Assembly: GCA_035279905.1 (NCBI GenBank)
Contig: DATEGZ010000058.1
Coordinates: forward strand, 1 to 64,000
DNA from: DATEGZ01 sp035279905
GTDB taxonomy: Bacteria > Acidobacteriota > Vicinamibacteria > Vicinamibacterales > SCN-69-37
Length of the DNA: 64,000 nucleotides
Reading direction: 5' to 3'
Positions 6,906-15,921 of this stretch are shown here, piece by piece. Within the stretch, counting starts at the first letter, position 1. The number at the start of each line of letters is the position of its first letter. The notes beneath the pieces are model-generated. The model ran no database searches and was not told the origin of the DNA. It worked only from the letters and a program-made list of their open reading frames with translations. The position numbers and the translations under genes were made by a program.

Positions 6906-9410
6906 ATGACGCTCCGCTCCGACCTCCGCCTGGCGCTCCGCGGCCTGCGCCGCGCGCCCCTGTTTGCCGCCGTCGCCATCTTGTCCCTGGCGCTCGGCAT
7001 CGGCGCCAACGCGGCCATTTTCACGCTCCTGGACCAGCTGCTGCTGCGCCGGCTCGACGTGGCGAGCCCCGACCAGCTCGTGATGGTCTACCAGGATGCG
7101 AACAACATGGGCAGCAACTCGGGCGCGCGGATGAACTCGTATCCGCTGTTTCAGGACTTGCAGAAACGCGCGGAGCCGTTCTCGGACGCCCTGTGCCGCC
7201 GCCTGGTCGCCGCGTCCGTCAGCATCGGCCCGCAAACCGAGCGTGTGTCGGCGGAGCTCGTCTCCGGCAACTACTTCACGATGCTGGGCGTGCAGCCGGC
7301 CGCCGGCCGTGTGTTCGCTCCGGATCAGGACGATCAGGTGATCAGCGGCCATCCGGTCGTGGTGTTGAGCTACCCGTACTGGGTCGCGCGTTTCGCGAAG
7401 AATCCGGCCGCGGTGGGGCAGGTGATTCGCGTGAACGACACGCCGATGACGATCGTCGGCGTCTCCGAGGAATCGTTCCTCGGCCTCGACCCGTCGCGCG
7501 CGCCGCAGATCCGGATCCCGGTCAAGATGCAGCCGCAGATGATGCGTGAGTCCGCCGGCTGGCTGAAGATGGACGACCGTCGCGCGAAGTGGGTGCAGGT
7601 GTTCGCGCGCCTCAAACCCGGCGTGACGCTCGAGTCCGCGCAGGCGCCGCTCCAGGGGTTGTACACGCAGATTCGCCAGGACGAGATGACGCTGCCCGCG
7701 GCGAAGGACTGGTCCGCGTACGCGCGCGAGCAGTTCATGAAGGGCAAGATCGTGATGGAGAGCGCCGCCGGCGGCTACTCGCCGCTGCGCCAGGACGTCT
7801 CGACCGCGCTCGTCGTGCTGATGTGCATGGTGGGCCTCGTGCTGCTGATCGCGTGCGCGAACGTCGCGAACCTGCTCATCGCGCGCGGCTTCATGCGCCA
7901 GAAGGAAGTCGCGCTGCGCTTGTCGCTTGGCGCGTCGCGCGGCCAGCTCGTCGGGCAATTCCTCATCGAGAGCGTCGTGCTCGCGACCTTCGGCGCGGCC
8001 GTGGGTCTCGCGCTGGCGTTCTGGTTGACGCAGGCGCTGCTCGCGTTCGTGCCGATCGAAGGCACGCCGCTTCTGCTCTCCGCGCGGCCGGACTGGCGCG
8101 TGCTCGCGTTCACCGCATTGCTCTCGATCGCGACGGCCGTGGTCTTTGGCCTGCTGCCCGCGCTTGGCGCCAGCCGCCCGGATCCGTGGCGCACGCTCAA
8201 GGAAGCGATGACGACGATCGCGGGATCGGGCGGATCGCTTGTGCTGCGCAAAGGGCTCGTCGCTGCGCAGGTCGCGCTGAGCTTCCTCCTCCTCTTCGGC
8301 GCGGGCCTCTTCGTGCGCAGCCTCCAGAACCTGAAGACGACGGACGCGGGCCTCGGGATGGACAACCTGGTCTCATTCCAGGTTGCGCCGATCCTGAACG
8401 GCTACGACAACCCGCGCGGCGTGCAGTTCTACAACGGTCTGCTCGATCGGCTGCGCGCCGATCCGTCCGTCGAGTCGGCGTCGGTGGCCTCGATGCCGCT
8501 GCTCGCCGGCTTCGAATGGGACAGCTCGATCTCGGTCGAAGGTCACAAGGCGCAGGACGGCGAGGACATGCAGGGCTACATGAACCAGGTGACGCCCGGC
8601 TACTTCAAGACGATGAAGATCGCGCTGCTCGAGGGGCGGGACTTCACGCCGGCGGATGTGTCGGACGAGCCGCACGTCGCGATCGTCAACCAGAAGCTCG
8701 CGACGCACTACTTCCCGAACGCGTCAGCGGTCGGCAAGCGGATCGGCATGGGCGGCCGGCCGGGCACGCCGCTCAACGTCGAGATCATCGGCGTCGTCGC
8801 CGACTCGCTCTACGAGGGGCCGCGGCAGGGCGTGCGGCGCCAGGTCTTCTGGCCCGGGCCCGGCGGCGCCGGCAGCGCCGTGATTTACATGCGCACGCGC
8901 ACGGCGTCGACCGCGTCGTACGAGGTGGCGCGGCGCAAAGTCGGCGAGCTCGACGCCACGATGCCCGTGTACGGCGTCAAGACGGTCGAGTCGCAGCTCG
9001 ACGAGACGCTGCTCACCGATCGGCTCGTGGCGGCGCTTTCTGCCGGCTTCGGCCTCCTCGCGACGTTCCTCGCGGCCATCGGCCTCTACGGCGTGATGGC
9101 GTTCGTCGTAGCGCGCCGCCGTAAGGAGCTCGGCATCCGCATCGCGCTCGGCGCGAGCGCCGGATCCGTGCAGTGGATGGTGATTCGCGAGGTGCTGCTG
9201 CTCCTCGGCATCGGGCTGCTCATCGGCGTGCCCGCGGCGCTCGGGCTCGGCGGCTATCTCAGCAGCCAGCTCTACGGATTGCAGCCGCGGGATCCGGCCA
9301 TCGCGATCACGATGGTCGCGCTGCTCGCCACCGCGTCAATCCTGGCGGGGTTCATTCCCGCGCTGCGCGCGAGCCGGATCGATCCGATTGGGGCGCTGAG
9401 GCACGAGTAG
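6906..9410 (+). CDS. ADOP family FtsX/MacB-like orphan permease
   Basis: An 834-residue inner-membrane protein of the acidobacterial duplicated orphan permease family. The N-terminus (DLRLALRGLRRAPLFAAVAILSLALGIGANAAIF) is the usual start, followed by a MacB-like periplasmic domain. The first FtsX core is ALVVLMCMVGLVLLIACANVANLLIAR; a second periplasmic domain and a second FtsX core (ATFLAAIGLYGVMAFVVARRRKELGIRIALGAS) follow. The protein ends RIDPIGALRHE. No ATPase gene is adjacent, as is usual for the family; substrate and energy source are unknown. Start ATG 6906 was chosen over upstream codons by family alignment and by the -10 spacing. Confidence 0.9.
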   Translation: MTLRSDLRLALRGLRRAPLFAAVAILSLALGIGANAAIFTLLDQLLLRRLDVASPDQLVMVYQDANNMGSNSGARMNSYPLFQDLQKRAEPFSDALCRRLVAASVSIGPQTERVSAELVSGNYFTMLGVQPAAGRVFAPDQDDQVISGHPVVVLSYPYWVARFAKNPAAVGQVIRVNDTPMTIVGVSEESFLGLDPSRAPQIRIPVKMQPQMMRESAGWLKMDDRRAKWVQVFARLKPGVTLESAQAPLQGLYTQIRQDEMTLPAAKDWSAYAREQFMKGKIVMESAAGGYSPLRQDVSTALVVLMCMVGLVLLIACANVANLLIARGFMRQKEVALRLSLGASRGQLVGQFLIESVVLATFGAAVGLALAFWLTQALLAFVPIEGTPLLLSARPDWRVLAFTALLSIATAVVFGLLPALGASRPDPWRTLKEAMTTIAGSGGSLVLRKGLVAAQVALSFLLLFGAGLFVRSLQNLKTTDAGLGMDNLVSFQVAPILNGYDNPRGVQFYNGLLDRLRADPSVESASVASMPLLAGFEWDSSISVEGHKAQDGEDMQGYMNQVTPGYFKTMKIALLEGRDFTPADVSDEPHVAIVNQKLATHYFPNASAVGKRIGMGGRPGTPLNVEIIGVVADSLYEGPRQGVRRQVFWPGPGGAGSAVIYMRTRTASTASYEVARRKVGELDATMPVYGVKTVESQLDETLLTDRLVAALSAGFGLLATFLAAIGLYGVMAFVVARRRKELGIRIALGASAGSVQWMVIREVLLLLGIGLLIGVPAALGLGGYLSSQLYGLQPRDPAIAITMVALLATASILAGFIPALRASRIDPIGALRHE

Positions 9411-9436
9411 TCGGGCGTTTCCGTGCCGGACACGGC

Positions 9437-9442
9437 TACAAT
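9437..9442 (+). promoter_or_regulatory. -10-like TACAAT before the DUF5674 gene pair
   Basis: TACAAT ends 17 bases before the ATG at 9460. A matching -35 was not obvious and there is no Shine-Dalgarno sequence. Confidence 0.35.
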
Positions 9443-9459
9443 GCCCTCTGCCGCCACGC

Positions 9460-9807
9460 ATGCGACGAGTCACGGACGCGAACCCCATTGGCATTGACGA
9501 ACTCCGGGCGCTGGCACAGGGCCGATTCGGCGACATGGTCAAGGGCGTCGTCGATCTCCGGCGCGGAGTCCTCCTGCTCGACGCCGACATGCACGCCGAC
9601 CAGCAGGCCGCCCTTCTGTCGGAGGGATCCGCGCAGAAGGACCTCTGGGGAATCAACCTGTACCCCGACGTGGCCGGGACCGACTGGCTGGAGTTCGACT
9701 CGATGATCAACCTTCGTCCATCGTGCGGCAATCGATCGCGTGGCGTTGACGATGCCGGGACGCGCGCGGCGATCGCCGCGCTGATCGATCGGCTGGCACC
9801 GCGATGA
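9460..9807 (+). CDS. DUF5674 family protein
   Basis: A 115-residue cytoplasmic protein. The arrangement GVLLLDADMHADQQAALLSEGSAQKDLWGINLYPD and DSMINLRPSCGNRSRGVDD matches my recollection of DUF5674, a small family without a known biochemical role. Members keep the HAD, LWG and NxRPxxGN segments seen here. The stop overlaps the ATG of the next gene by 4 bases, so the two are co-translated. Confidence 0.7.
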   Translation: MRRVTDANPIGIDELRALAQGRFGDMVKGVVDLRRGVLLLDADMHADQQAALLSEGSAQKDLWGINLYPDVAGTDWLEFDSMINLRPSCGNRSRGVDDAGTRAAIAALIDRLAPR

Positions 9808-10157
9808 CCGTGCAGCATCGCGACCTTGCGGCCGGCCGATGGCACGAGCTGTCGGTCGCCGAACAGCTGGGCAACATCGGCAGTGAGGTCCAGCGGGCGT
9901 TGAACTGGTCCTCGCGGAATTCCGCGCGCTCAGAGGCGGCGCTGTACCGCGCGCTCGAGCTCATCGATCTCACGCTCGACGACCCGCGTCATCGCCAATC
10001 CGAGGCCCGACTGCGAGAGATCGCGCGCGTGCGGGAGGTCGTGTTGGACGCGCTGGCGGGCTCCAACCAGTACGGATCGACGCCGGCATCCCTGATGAAG
10101 TACTTCGACGCCTACGCGATCGCGGCCAGAAGGTCCGGGCCTGCGGCTGAGCGCTGA
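9804..10157 (+). CDS. Small helical protein paired with DUF5674
   Basis: A 117-residue protein with no signal peptide or membrane segment. It is predominantly helical, with HELSVAEQLGNIGSEVQRALNW and ALYRALELIDLTLDDPRHRQSEARLREIARVREVVLDAL. I do not recognise a named domain. It overlaps DUF5674 by four bases (ATGA), so a functional pair is likely. Two small co-translated proteins raise the possibility of a toxin-antitoxin-like or regulatory pair, but no toxin motif is visible. Confidence 0.6.
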   Translation: MTVQHRDLAAGRWHELSVAEQLGNIGSEVQRALNWSSRNSARSEAALYRALELIDLTLDDPRHRQSEARLREIARVREVVLDALAGSNQYGSTPASLMKYFDAYAIAARRSGPAAER

Positions 10158-10170
10158 CGCCAGCAGCGCG

Positions 10171-10653
10171 CTACTTCCACGTCGTCGTCTTCGGGCCCCA
10201 CTGTCCGCGAATCGCCGCGATCGTTCCCTCTTCGACGCTGACGATCTTCGATCCGCGCAGCACCGTGACGTTGAATGCGACGGGCAGCGGCGCGAGGTGG
10301 TTGTTCACGAGCAGCACGCGATACTGAAACGCGCCGCGAGGCGCGTTCTTCTTCGGCCAGTAGACGAGCTCCGACGGCGTCGCGCACATCGATTCCGGCG
10401 TCGCGTTGCAGTCGCCGGTGTGCACGCCGCCGGTGGGTGAGTGGAGCAGATGGCGCGAGATTTCCGTGCCGCCCGGTTCCTTCACGTAGAGATCGAGATC
10501 CGCCGGGCCCGACCAGTCCACACGAAACGCGATGTCGTTTGGCGGCGCAAGCGGGGTGGCGGGCGGCTTGCAGGCGGCAGCGGACGCTGTCGCCGCCGCG
10601 ATCAGCGCGGCCGCGATTGGTCGACTTTTGAAACGCACGGTCTTTCGACGCAC
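10171..10653 (-). CDS. Putative lipoprotein with DUF2135-like beta domain
   Basis: A 160-residue exported protein that starts at GTG 10653. It has a basic N-terminus, a hydrophobic stretch (AAALIAAATASAAAC) and a Cys that could be lipidated. The mature part reads RVDWSGPADLDLYVKEPGGTEIS, which resembles the DLDLxVxEPxG motif of DUF2135/YfaP-type beta-sandwich domains, and contains CNATPESMCA, a possible disulfide pair. The role is unknown. It follows the cytochrome c gene in the same direction with a 30-base gap. Confidence 0.55.
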   Translation of the reverse strand: MRRKTVRFKSRPIAAALIAAATASAAACKPPATPLAPPNDIAFRVDWSGPADLDLYVKEPGGTEISRHLLHSPTGGVHTGDCNATPESMCATPSELVYWPKKNAPRGAFQYRVLLVNNHLAPLPVAFNVTVLRGSKIVSVEEGTIAAIRGQWGPKTTTWK

Positions 10654-10683
10654 GCGGGGAGCCTGGAGTCGTTCCGCCCGGCT

Positions 10684-11112
10684 CTACTTCTTGATGACGA
10701 TGTCTTTCGACGAGGCGCCGTACTTCAGATCCGCGGCGCCGTCCGGGAACTTGTTGGCCTGCAGAATGTACGCGACGAGATCCGCGGTCTGATCTTCCGT
10801 CAGCACCACCGACGCGTCATCCGGCATCGTCGTCAGGATCTGATCGAGGAGATCGCCGAGGGTGCGGCCGTCCCACGTGGAGAGGAACTTGTCACCGACG
10901 AGCTCGGGCGCGGGCTTCTTGCCGGCCGCGACCTTCGCGGGATCGTGGCAGCTGGCGCACACGGTGGCGTACTGCTTCTCGCCGCGTGCCGCTTGCGCCT
11001 TCGTGTAGACCTTGTCCTGGGTGGTTTTCTGAACGAAAGACCCGCGTGCAGTCGTGACCGCGATGAACAGCATCGAGGCCACGACTGCAGCGTGACGAGC
11101 CGTTAGGCCCAC
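10684..11112 (-). CDS. Exported c-type cytochrome of the molybdenum hydroxylase operon
   Basis: A 142-residue protein. GTG 11112 is chosen because it overlaps the end of the upstream large-subunit gene by 10 bases and leads into a signal peptide (ARHAAVVASMLFIAVTTARGS). One heme-binding site, CASCH, is at about residue 50, and PELVGDKFLSTW with MPDDASVVLTEDQTADLVAYIL gives the usual C-terminal helix. It probably takes electrons from the oxidoreductase encoded just upstream and passes them to the respiratory chain in the periplasm. Confidence 0.85.
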   Translation of the reverse strand: MGLTARHAAVVASMLFIAVTTARGSFVQKTTQDKVYTKAQAARGEKQYATVCASCHDPAKVAAGKKPAPELVGDKFLSTWDGRTLGDLLDQILTTMPDDASVVLTEDQTADLVAYILQANKFPDGAADLKYGASSKDIVIKK

Positions 11113-13331
11113 TGATATCCCTGCTTCGAGAACGGCAGCGTGCGCACGCGCTGACCCGTCGCGGTGAAGATCGCGTTGGCGATCGCGGGCAGGATCGGCG
11201 GCAGCGCCGGCTCGCCGAGGCCGGTCGGGTTGTTGTCGGTCGTGAGGAAGTGCACGTTGATTTCCTTCGGCGCCTGGCGCATCCGCACTGGCTGATACTC
11301 GTCGAAGTTGCCTTCGACCGCGGCGCCGTTCTTCACCGTGACTTCCCAGCCCATCAGCGAGCTCATGCCTTCGATCACCGAGCTCTGCACCTGCGCTTCG
11401 GAGTTGAGCGGGTTGACGATCTGACGGCCGATGTCGGCCGCGACCCACACTTTCTCCACGCGCACGCGCTTGTTCGCGTCCACCGCGACCTGCGCGACCT
11501 CGGCGAAGTAGCCCGCGTGGCTGAAATGGAACGCGACGCCCATCGCGGTGCCCTTCGGCAGCTGCGTCTTGCCCCAGCCGGACTTGTCGCGGACCAGCTC
11601 GAGCACGCCCTTCATGCGCATCGGATCCCAGCCCGGGGCGCCGCCACCGCCGCGTCCGCCTCCGGGCGCAGCATTCGGATCCGGCGGCGGGACCACGAGC
11701 GGACCGGACAGGAGATCGATCCGGAACTGCAGCGGATCCTTCCCGGCCGCGTGCGCCAATTCGTCGATGAACGACTGCATGACGAACGCGATGCCGTTGC
11801 TGCCCGGCGCGCGCATCGCGCCCGTCGGCACGCCGGACGGAATCGCCGAGGAGTACATCGCGTAGTTCGGCACGAACCGCGCGGGGAACTCACCCGCACC
11901 GAGCGACGATCCCGTCGGCCCGACGAAGTGGTTCTTCCACGCGACGAGCTTGCCCGACGCGTCGACGCCGCCCTTGAGGAAGTGGAACCCGGCGGCGCGG
12001 TAGTAGTCGTGCCGGATGTCGTCCTCGCGCGTCCACTGCAAGTGCACCGGCACGCCGGCCTGCTTCGAGATCAACGCCGCATCCACGATGAAGTCGTTCA
12101 CCAGGCGACGGCCGAAGCTGCCGCCCATGCGGACCATGTGGATCGTGACGTCCGTCGGCTGCACGCCGAGCGCCTGGGCGACCGCGCGCTGACCGTTCGC
12201 CGGCGTCTGCGTGCCGGCCCAGATCTCGCACTTGCCGTCCTTGACGCTGACGGTCGCGTTCATCGGCTCGAGCGGCGCGTGGCTCAGATACGGATAGAAG
12301 TACGCGCCTTCGACCGTCTTCGCCGCGCTGGCGAGCGCAGCATCGGCGTCGCCGTCCTTCCGCGCGGCCTGCGCCGGCGGATTGGGCGCCATCGAGGCGG
12401 CCGTTTTCGCGAACGCTGCGCTGTCGTCGGTCGCGTTCGGCTGCTGGTCCCACTCGACCTTCAGCTGCGCGCGCGCCTGGTTGAGCAGCCACCAGTTGTC
12501 GCCGATGATCGCAACGCCGCCCCACGCCGTCGGCGGCCCCTGCGCGCCGCGCTGTTGCTCGACGATGAAGGCCTGCTTGACCGAGGGCATCGCCTTGATC
12601 TGATCGAGGTTCGCGCTGAGCGCCTTCGCGCCGAACACCGGCGCGCGCTGGAACACGGCGTACTGCATGCCGGGCACGGTGACGTCGATCCCGAAGATCG
12701 GCTTGCCGGTGACGATCGCGTCGTTGTCGGGGCCGGTGATCTTCTGGCCGATGATCTTGAAGTCCTTCGGATCCTTCAGCTTCACCGTGCCGAGATCCGG
12801 CGGCGTCATCGTCAGCGCCTTGTCAGCGAGCTCGCCGTAGCCGATCGAGCGCTTCGACGCGGCGTGGAGCACCTTGCCCGACGCGGTTGTCAACTCGCTC
12901 TCCGGCACGCTCCACGTCGCCGCAGCGGACGCGACGAGCATCTGCCGCGCGGCCGCGCCGACCTGGCGCATCGACATGTAGTTGCCCGGTACCGCGGTGC
13001 TGCCGCCGGCGGATTGCGCGCCGTACTTCGGATCGAGATCGCCCTGTTCGACCTTGACGGACTTCCAGTCGACGTCGAGCTCCTCGGCGATGAGCATCGG
13101 CAGCGTCGTCTTGATGCCCTGACCGATTTCCGGATTCTTGCCGATGATGGTGACCGTGCCGTCACGCGCGATCTTGATGAACGCGTTGGGCACGAGCGGG
13201 GCCGGCGGCGCGCCGCGGCCCTGCGCCAGGAGGTTGCCGACGGGCTCGAGGTAGGCGGCGATGACGAGTCCGCCACCGGCGAGCGCGCTGACCCGGAGGA
13301 ACGAGCGGCGATCGAGAACGGCGGAGCTCAT
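11103..13331 (-). CDS. Molybdopterin-binding aldehyde/isoquinoline oxidoreductase-type large subunit
   Basis: A 742-residue subunit of a xanthine-oxidase-family enzyme of the IorB type. A Tat-like N-terminus (DRRSFLRVSALAGGGLVIAAYLEP) indicates export in a folded state. Molybdenum cofactor regions include GKNPEIGQGIKTTLPMLIAEEL near the N-terminus, RMGGSFGRRLVNDF in the middle, MRAPGSNGIAFVMQSFIDELA, and a C-terminal GLGEPALPPILPAIANAI that holds the Glu typical of the active site. A Gly-rich insert lies near residues 555-570. It overlaps the 2Fe-2S gene by 4 bases upstream and the cytochrome gene by 10 bases downstream. The substrate is probably an aldehyde or N-heterocycle and is not determined by sequence. 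Confidence 0.9.
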   Translation of the reverse strand: MSSAVLDRRSFLRVSALAGGGLVIAAYLEPVGNLLAQGRGAPPAPLVPNAFIKIARDGTVTIIGKNPEIGQGIKTTLPMLIAEELDVDWKSVKVEQGDLDPKYGAQSAGGSTAVPGNYMSMRQVGAAARQMLVASAAATWSVPESELTTASGKVLHAASKRSIGYGELADKALTMTPPDLGTVKLKDPKDFKIIGQKITGPDNDAIVTGKPIFGIDVTVPGMQYAVFQRAPVFGAKALSANLDQIKAMPSVKQAFIVEQQRGAQGPPTAWGGVAIIGDNWWLLNQARAQLKVEWDQQPNATDDSAAFAKTAASMAPNPPAQAARKDGDADAALASAAKTVEGAYFYPYLSHAPLEPMNATVSVKDGKCEIWAGTQTPANGQRAVAQALGVQPTDVTIHMVRMGGSFGRRLVNDFIVDAALISKQAGVPVHLQWTREDDIRHDYYRAAGFHFLKGGVDASGKLVAWKNHFVGPTGSSLGAGEFPARFVPNYAMYSSAIPSGVPTGAMRAPGSNGIAFVMQSFIDELAHAAGKDPLQFRIDLLSGPLVVPPPDPNAAPGGGRGGGGAPGWDPMRMKGVLELVRDKSGWGKTQLPKGTAMGVAFHFSHAGYFAEVAQVAVDANKRVRVEKVWVAADIGRQIVNPLNSEAQVQSSVIEGMSSLMGWEVTVKNGAAVEGNFDEYQPVRMRQAPKEINVHFLTTDNNPTGLGEPALPPILPAIANAIFTATGQRVRTLPFSKQGYQWA

Positions 13332-13810
13332 AAGGTCTCCTTGCCTTTGCTGGCCGCGGCGTTGCTGGCCGCGCGCTTGACGCCTTCACGGATGCGCAGG
13401 TAGGTGCCGCAGCGGCAGAGGTTGCCGTTCATCGCGGTGTCGATCTGCGCGTCGGTCGGCGCGGGATTGGTGGCGAGCAGCGCGGCCGCCGCCATGATCT
13501 GACCGCCCTGGCAGTAGCCGCAATCGGGCACGTCGAGCTCTTTCCAAATCAGCTGAAGCGGATGCGTGCCCGTCGGCGAGAGGCCCTCGATGGTGACGAT
13601 GGGCGCGCCCGCGGCGGTCGAGACCTGCACCTGGCAGGACTTCACCGCGCGGCCGCGCACGTGCACGGTGCACGCCCCGCATTGTCCCGCGCCGCAGCCG
13701 AACTTGGTGCCCGGCATGTGCAGCACGTCGCGTAAGACCCAGAGCAGCGGCATGTCCGGCGGCACGTCCACCGACACGGATTTCCCGTTCACGTTGAGGT
13801 CGAGCTTCAT
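13328..13810 (-). CDS. 2Fe-2S small subunit of the molybdenum hydroxylase
   Basis: A 160-residue protein with two iron-sulfur domains. The plant-ferredoxin-like domain has CGAGQCGACTVHV (about residues 39-51). The helical domain has CGYCQGGQIM and CRCGTY (about 97-135). It carries electrons from the Mo site of the partner large subunit towards the cytochrome. It is the first gene of the operon and overlaps the next start by 4 bases. It lacks a signal peptide, which is normal because it is carried out with the Tat-signal subunit. Confidence 0.9.
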   Translation of the reverse strand: MKLDLNVNGKSVSVDVPPDMPLLWVLRDVLHMPGTKFGCGAGQCGACTVHVRGRAVKSCQVQVSTAAGAPIVTIEGLSPTGTHPLQLIWKELDVPDCGYCQGGQIMAAAALLATNPAPTDAQIDTAMNGNLCRCGTYLRIREGVKRAASNAAASKGKETL

Positions 13811-13848
13811 GGGTGAGGGCTCCTGTCAGGGGTCATTTTACGGCAAAC

Positions 13849-13882
13849 GGTTCGACGGGTTCGACGGGGTTCCGCAGGTTCG
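13849..13882. repeat. GGTTCGACGG tandem repeat, family B (short copy)
   Basis: Three GTTC units (GGTTCGACG, GGTTCGACGG, GGTTCCGCA) stand in tandem, followed by GGTTCGAG. The same units in the same order (GTTCGAC repeats, then GGTTCCGCAGGTTC) recur at 51637-51722. Confidence 0.7.
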
Positions 13883-13897
13883 AGCGGCTTGCCGCGC

Positions 13898-13927
13898 CGT
13901 AGCCGCGAAGCGGCGAAGGCGGGGCTA
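13898..13927. repeat. Hairpin element overlapping the stop codon of the VWFA gene
   Basis: GCCGC-GAA-GCGGC (13902-13914) is a perfect hairpin followed by GAAGGCGGGGCTA. On the minus strand the element starts with the TAG stop codon of the VWFA gene (13927-13925). It could act as a terminator although it has no T-run. Sequences of this kind are dispersed in several GC-rich genomes. Confidence 0.5.
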
Positions 13928-15904
13928 TTCGACCCGAATCGCGACTTCGCGGGTCGCCTGGTGCGGCCCATCCGAGGCCTTGACGACCAGCCGATACGGG
14001 CCCGGAGCGATGCCGGCGAGGGGGAGGGTCAGGTCGACATTGGACGACCCCGATGGAGTGACGGTCCAGGGCACGCTGGCGCGCTCGGTGCCGTCGGTCC
14101 CGACGATCGCCGCCGTGCCCGTCACCGCGGTGGCCGCGGTCGCTCGCTTCACCTGGAAAAACACGCGCACATCGTCCGCCTCGGTGAACGCGCGCGCCAG
14201 CCCGGGGGCGAAGGGCAGGCTGACGCCCTGGAGCGCGGCGGTGTGCAGGACGCCCGGAAGGGCCTGGCCGGCGGTGGCCGTCGTGAGCGCGATGCCGCCG
14301 AGCGCGAGCGGCGCGTCGCCGAGATCGGGCACGTCGATCTGCAGATACACGCTGCCGGTCTTGTCGAGCACTTTCGAAATCGCCGACGCGCGCAGCTGAT
14401 ACGGTCCGGGCGGAAGCAGGAGGACGCTCTGCACGCGGAACGTGCCCGTCGATTTTTCCGTCTCGACGGTCCACTGCACGTCGAGCCGGCGCGCGTCGCT
14501 CACCGTGACTTTCTTCTTCTTCAGATCCGCCGCGTAGACCGCGAACTCAATCGAGTCGTTCACGATCGGTGAGGCCGCGCCGGCCGGCGCCTCGACGCCG
14601 ACCTCGAGCGTCGTGAGCACCTGCATCTTGCCTCCGGTGCCGAAGAGCGGCACGGCGCCGAGACGCAGCGGCAGATCGGTCTTCGGCACGATGGGCGCGG
14701 CGGCCTGCTCGAGCGGTTTGTCGTTCTTTGGCGGCGGAGGCGGCCCGCCGGGCTGGTAGCCGTGGCGATGCCGCACGGTGAGGCCCGGCCGCTTCACGCG
14801 CACGTCGAGCGGATGGTAGCTCTTGTCTTTCGGATCGGCGGGGTAGAAGCCGAGCAGGTAGTAGTTGTCGAGATCGTCGAGGAGCCGCGCCATGCCTCGC
14901 TCGAGATCGTTGGAGTGCACGGCGAAGCCGCCGGTTTCGCGCGCGACGGGATCGAGCGAGTCGCCGCGATCTTTCGGACCGCCCGGATCGACGGGATACA
15001 CAGCGACGCTCGATCGGTGCAGGCCGTCGTACATCCCGTTCAATCCGCCGCAGTGCATCGCCTGGATGGCCGGGCCCGAGGGCACCGCAACGCCCTGCGG
15101 GATAATCTGCGCGGCTTGCGACCCGCCAAAGCACGGATCGAGACCGTTCTTCGGGGGATGCATCGCAGCGTTCGTCTTGCTCGCGTTTTCGATGCCTGCG
15201 GAAATCAGGATCATCGCCTTGCGCCGTCCGTCGTTCGCGCCCATCATGCGCGCGACGTCTTCGACGGTCTTATAGGCGTGGAACTCGCTGAAGAACGACG
15301 ACGGATCGACGGGCCCGGGGTCCCGCATCAGGTCGCCTCTCGCGTTGATGACGGGCGTGTTCGGCGTCTCGCCGACGTGCGGATCGAAGTGATCGAGAAA
15401 GTTGTTCAGCTCGAGCAGCAGCCGCTCGCGATCTTCGGTAATCTCGACGCCGAACGTGCCGGAGGTGGTAACGAGTCCGAGCGACGCGCCGCCCTCGAGG
15501 CCGTTCACCACTTGCCGGACGAGCGATTTCGCCTCCTCGGTGCGATTGCGAAAGTGAAGGTCGTCGAGCACGAGCATCACGAGCCGATCGGATATGGCCG
15601 TCTGGTTCGACGCGACGTCGAGCGGCAGGCCGGGAGGAAAGAGCTTCGCCGGCGGCCGATCGTGGATGATCTCGCTGAACGTCTCGATCGACTGCGGCGC
15701 GAGCTTGTCGAGCAGGATGAAATCGTCCTTCGTCAGCCCGTGGACCGGGTTGCCGTCGGCGTCGACGACGACGACGTCCACCTGGACGAGATCGACGCCG
15801 GCGCGAAAGGTCGGGCGCGGCTGCTGGGCGGTCTGTTGCGCACTGACGAGGGTTCCAGCGGCAGCCAGGGCCGCAGCCACGATCCAGGGTTGTGCGCGGG
15901 GCAC
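13925..15904 (-). CDS. Large secreted VWFA-related protein
   Basis: A protein of about 659 residues. GTG 15904 is chosen because upstream in-frame codons lie in a repeat element and because TACATT ends six bases before it. A signal peptide (PWIVAAALAAAGTLVSAQ) is followed by the family block FRAGVDLVQVDVVVVDADGNPVHGL and KDDFILLDKLAPQSIETF. The VWFA core shows LVMLVLDDLHFRN, so the metal motif is degenerate, and AMILISAGIEN. LLDDLDNYYLLGFYPADPKDKSYHPLDVRVKRPGLTVRHRHGY marks the end of the family region at about residue 385. The remaining 270 residues are beta-rich. Its cellular role is unknown. Confidence 0.85.
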   Translation of the reverse strand: MPRAQPWIVAAALAAAGTLVSAQQTAQQPRPTFRAGVDLVQVDVVVVDADGNPVHGLTKDDFILLDKLAPQSIETFSEIIHDRPPAKLFPPGLPLDVASNQTAISDRLVMLVLDDLHFRNRTEEAKSLVRQVVNGLEGGASLGLVTTSGTFGVEITEDRERLLLELNNFLDHFDPHVGETPNTPVINARGDLMRDPGPVDPSSFFSEFHAYKTVEDVARMMGANDGRRKAMILISAGIENASKTNAAMHPPKNGLDPCFGGSQAAQIIPQGVAVPSGPAIQAMHCGGLNGMYDGLHRSSVAVYPVDPGGPKDRGDSLDPVARETGGFAVHSNDLERGMARLLDDLDNYYLLGFYPADPKDKSYHPLDVRVKRPGLTVRHRHGYQPGGPPPPPKNDKPLEQAAAPIVPKTDLPLRLGAVPLFGTGGKMQVLTTLEVGVEAPAGAASPIVNDSIEFAVYAADLKKKKVTVSDARRLDVQWTVETEKSTGTFRVQSVLLLPPGPYQLRASAISKVLDKTGSVYLQIDVPDLGDAPLALGGIALTTATAGQALPGVLHTAALQGVSLPFAPGLARAFTEADDVRVFFQVKRATAATAVTGTAAIVGTDGTERASVPWTVTPSGSSNVDLTLPLAGIAPGPYRLVVKASDGPHQATREVAIRVE

Positions 15905-15910
15905 ATGGGG

Positions 15911-15916
15911 AATGTA
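15911..15916 (-). promoter_or_regulatory. -10-like TACATT of the large VWFA gene
   Basis: TACATT on the minus strand ends six bases before GTG 15904, so the predicted transcript starts at the start codon. It lies between the repeat element and the gene. Confidence 0.4.
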
Positions 15917-15921
15917 ACACC

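Noticed and set aside
11250..13403. Very long plus-strand open frame opposite the molybdenum hydroxylase genes
   Set aside because: High-GC antisense shadow: Arg/His/Asp-rich low-complexity protein with no domain, opposite a convincing conserved gene.
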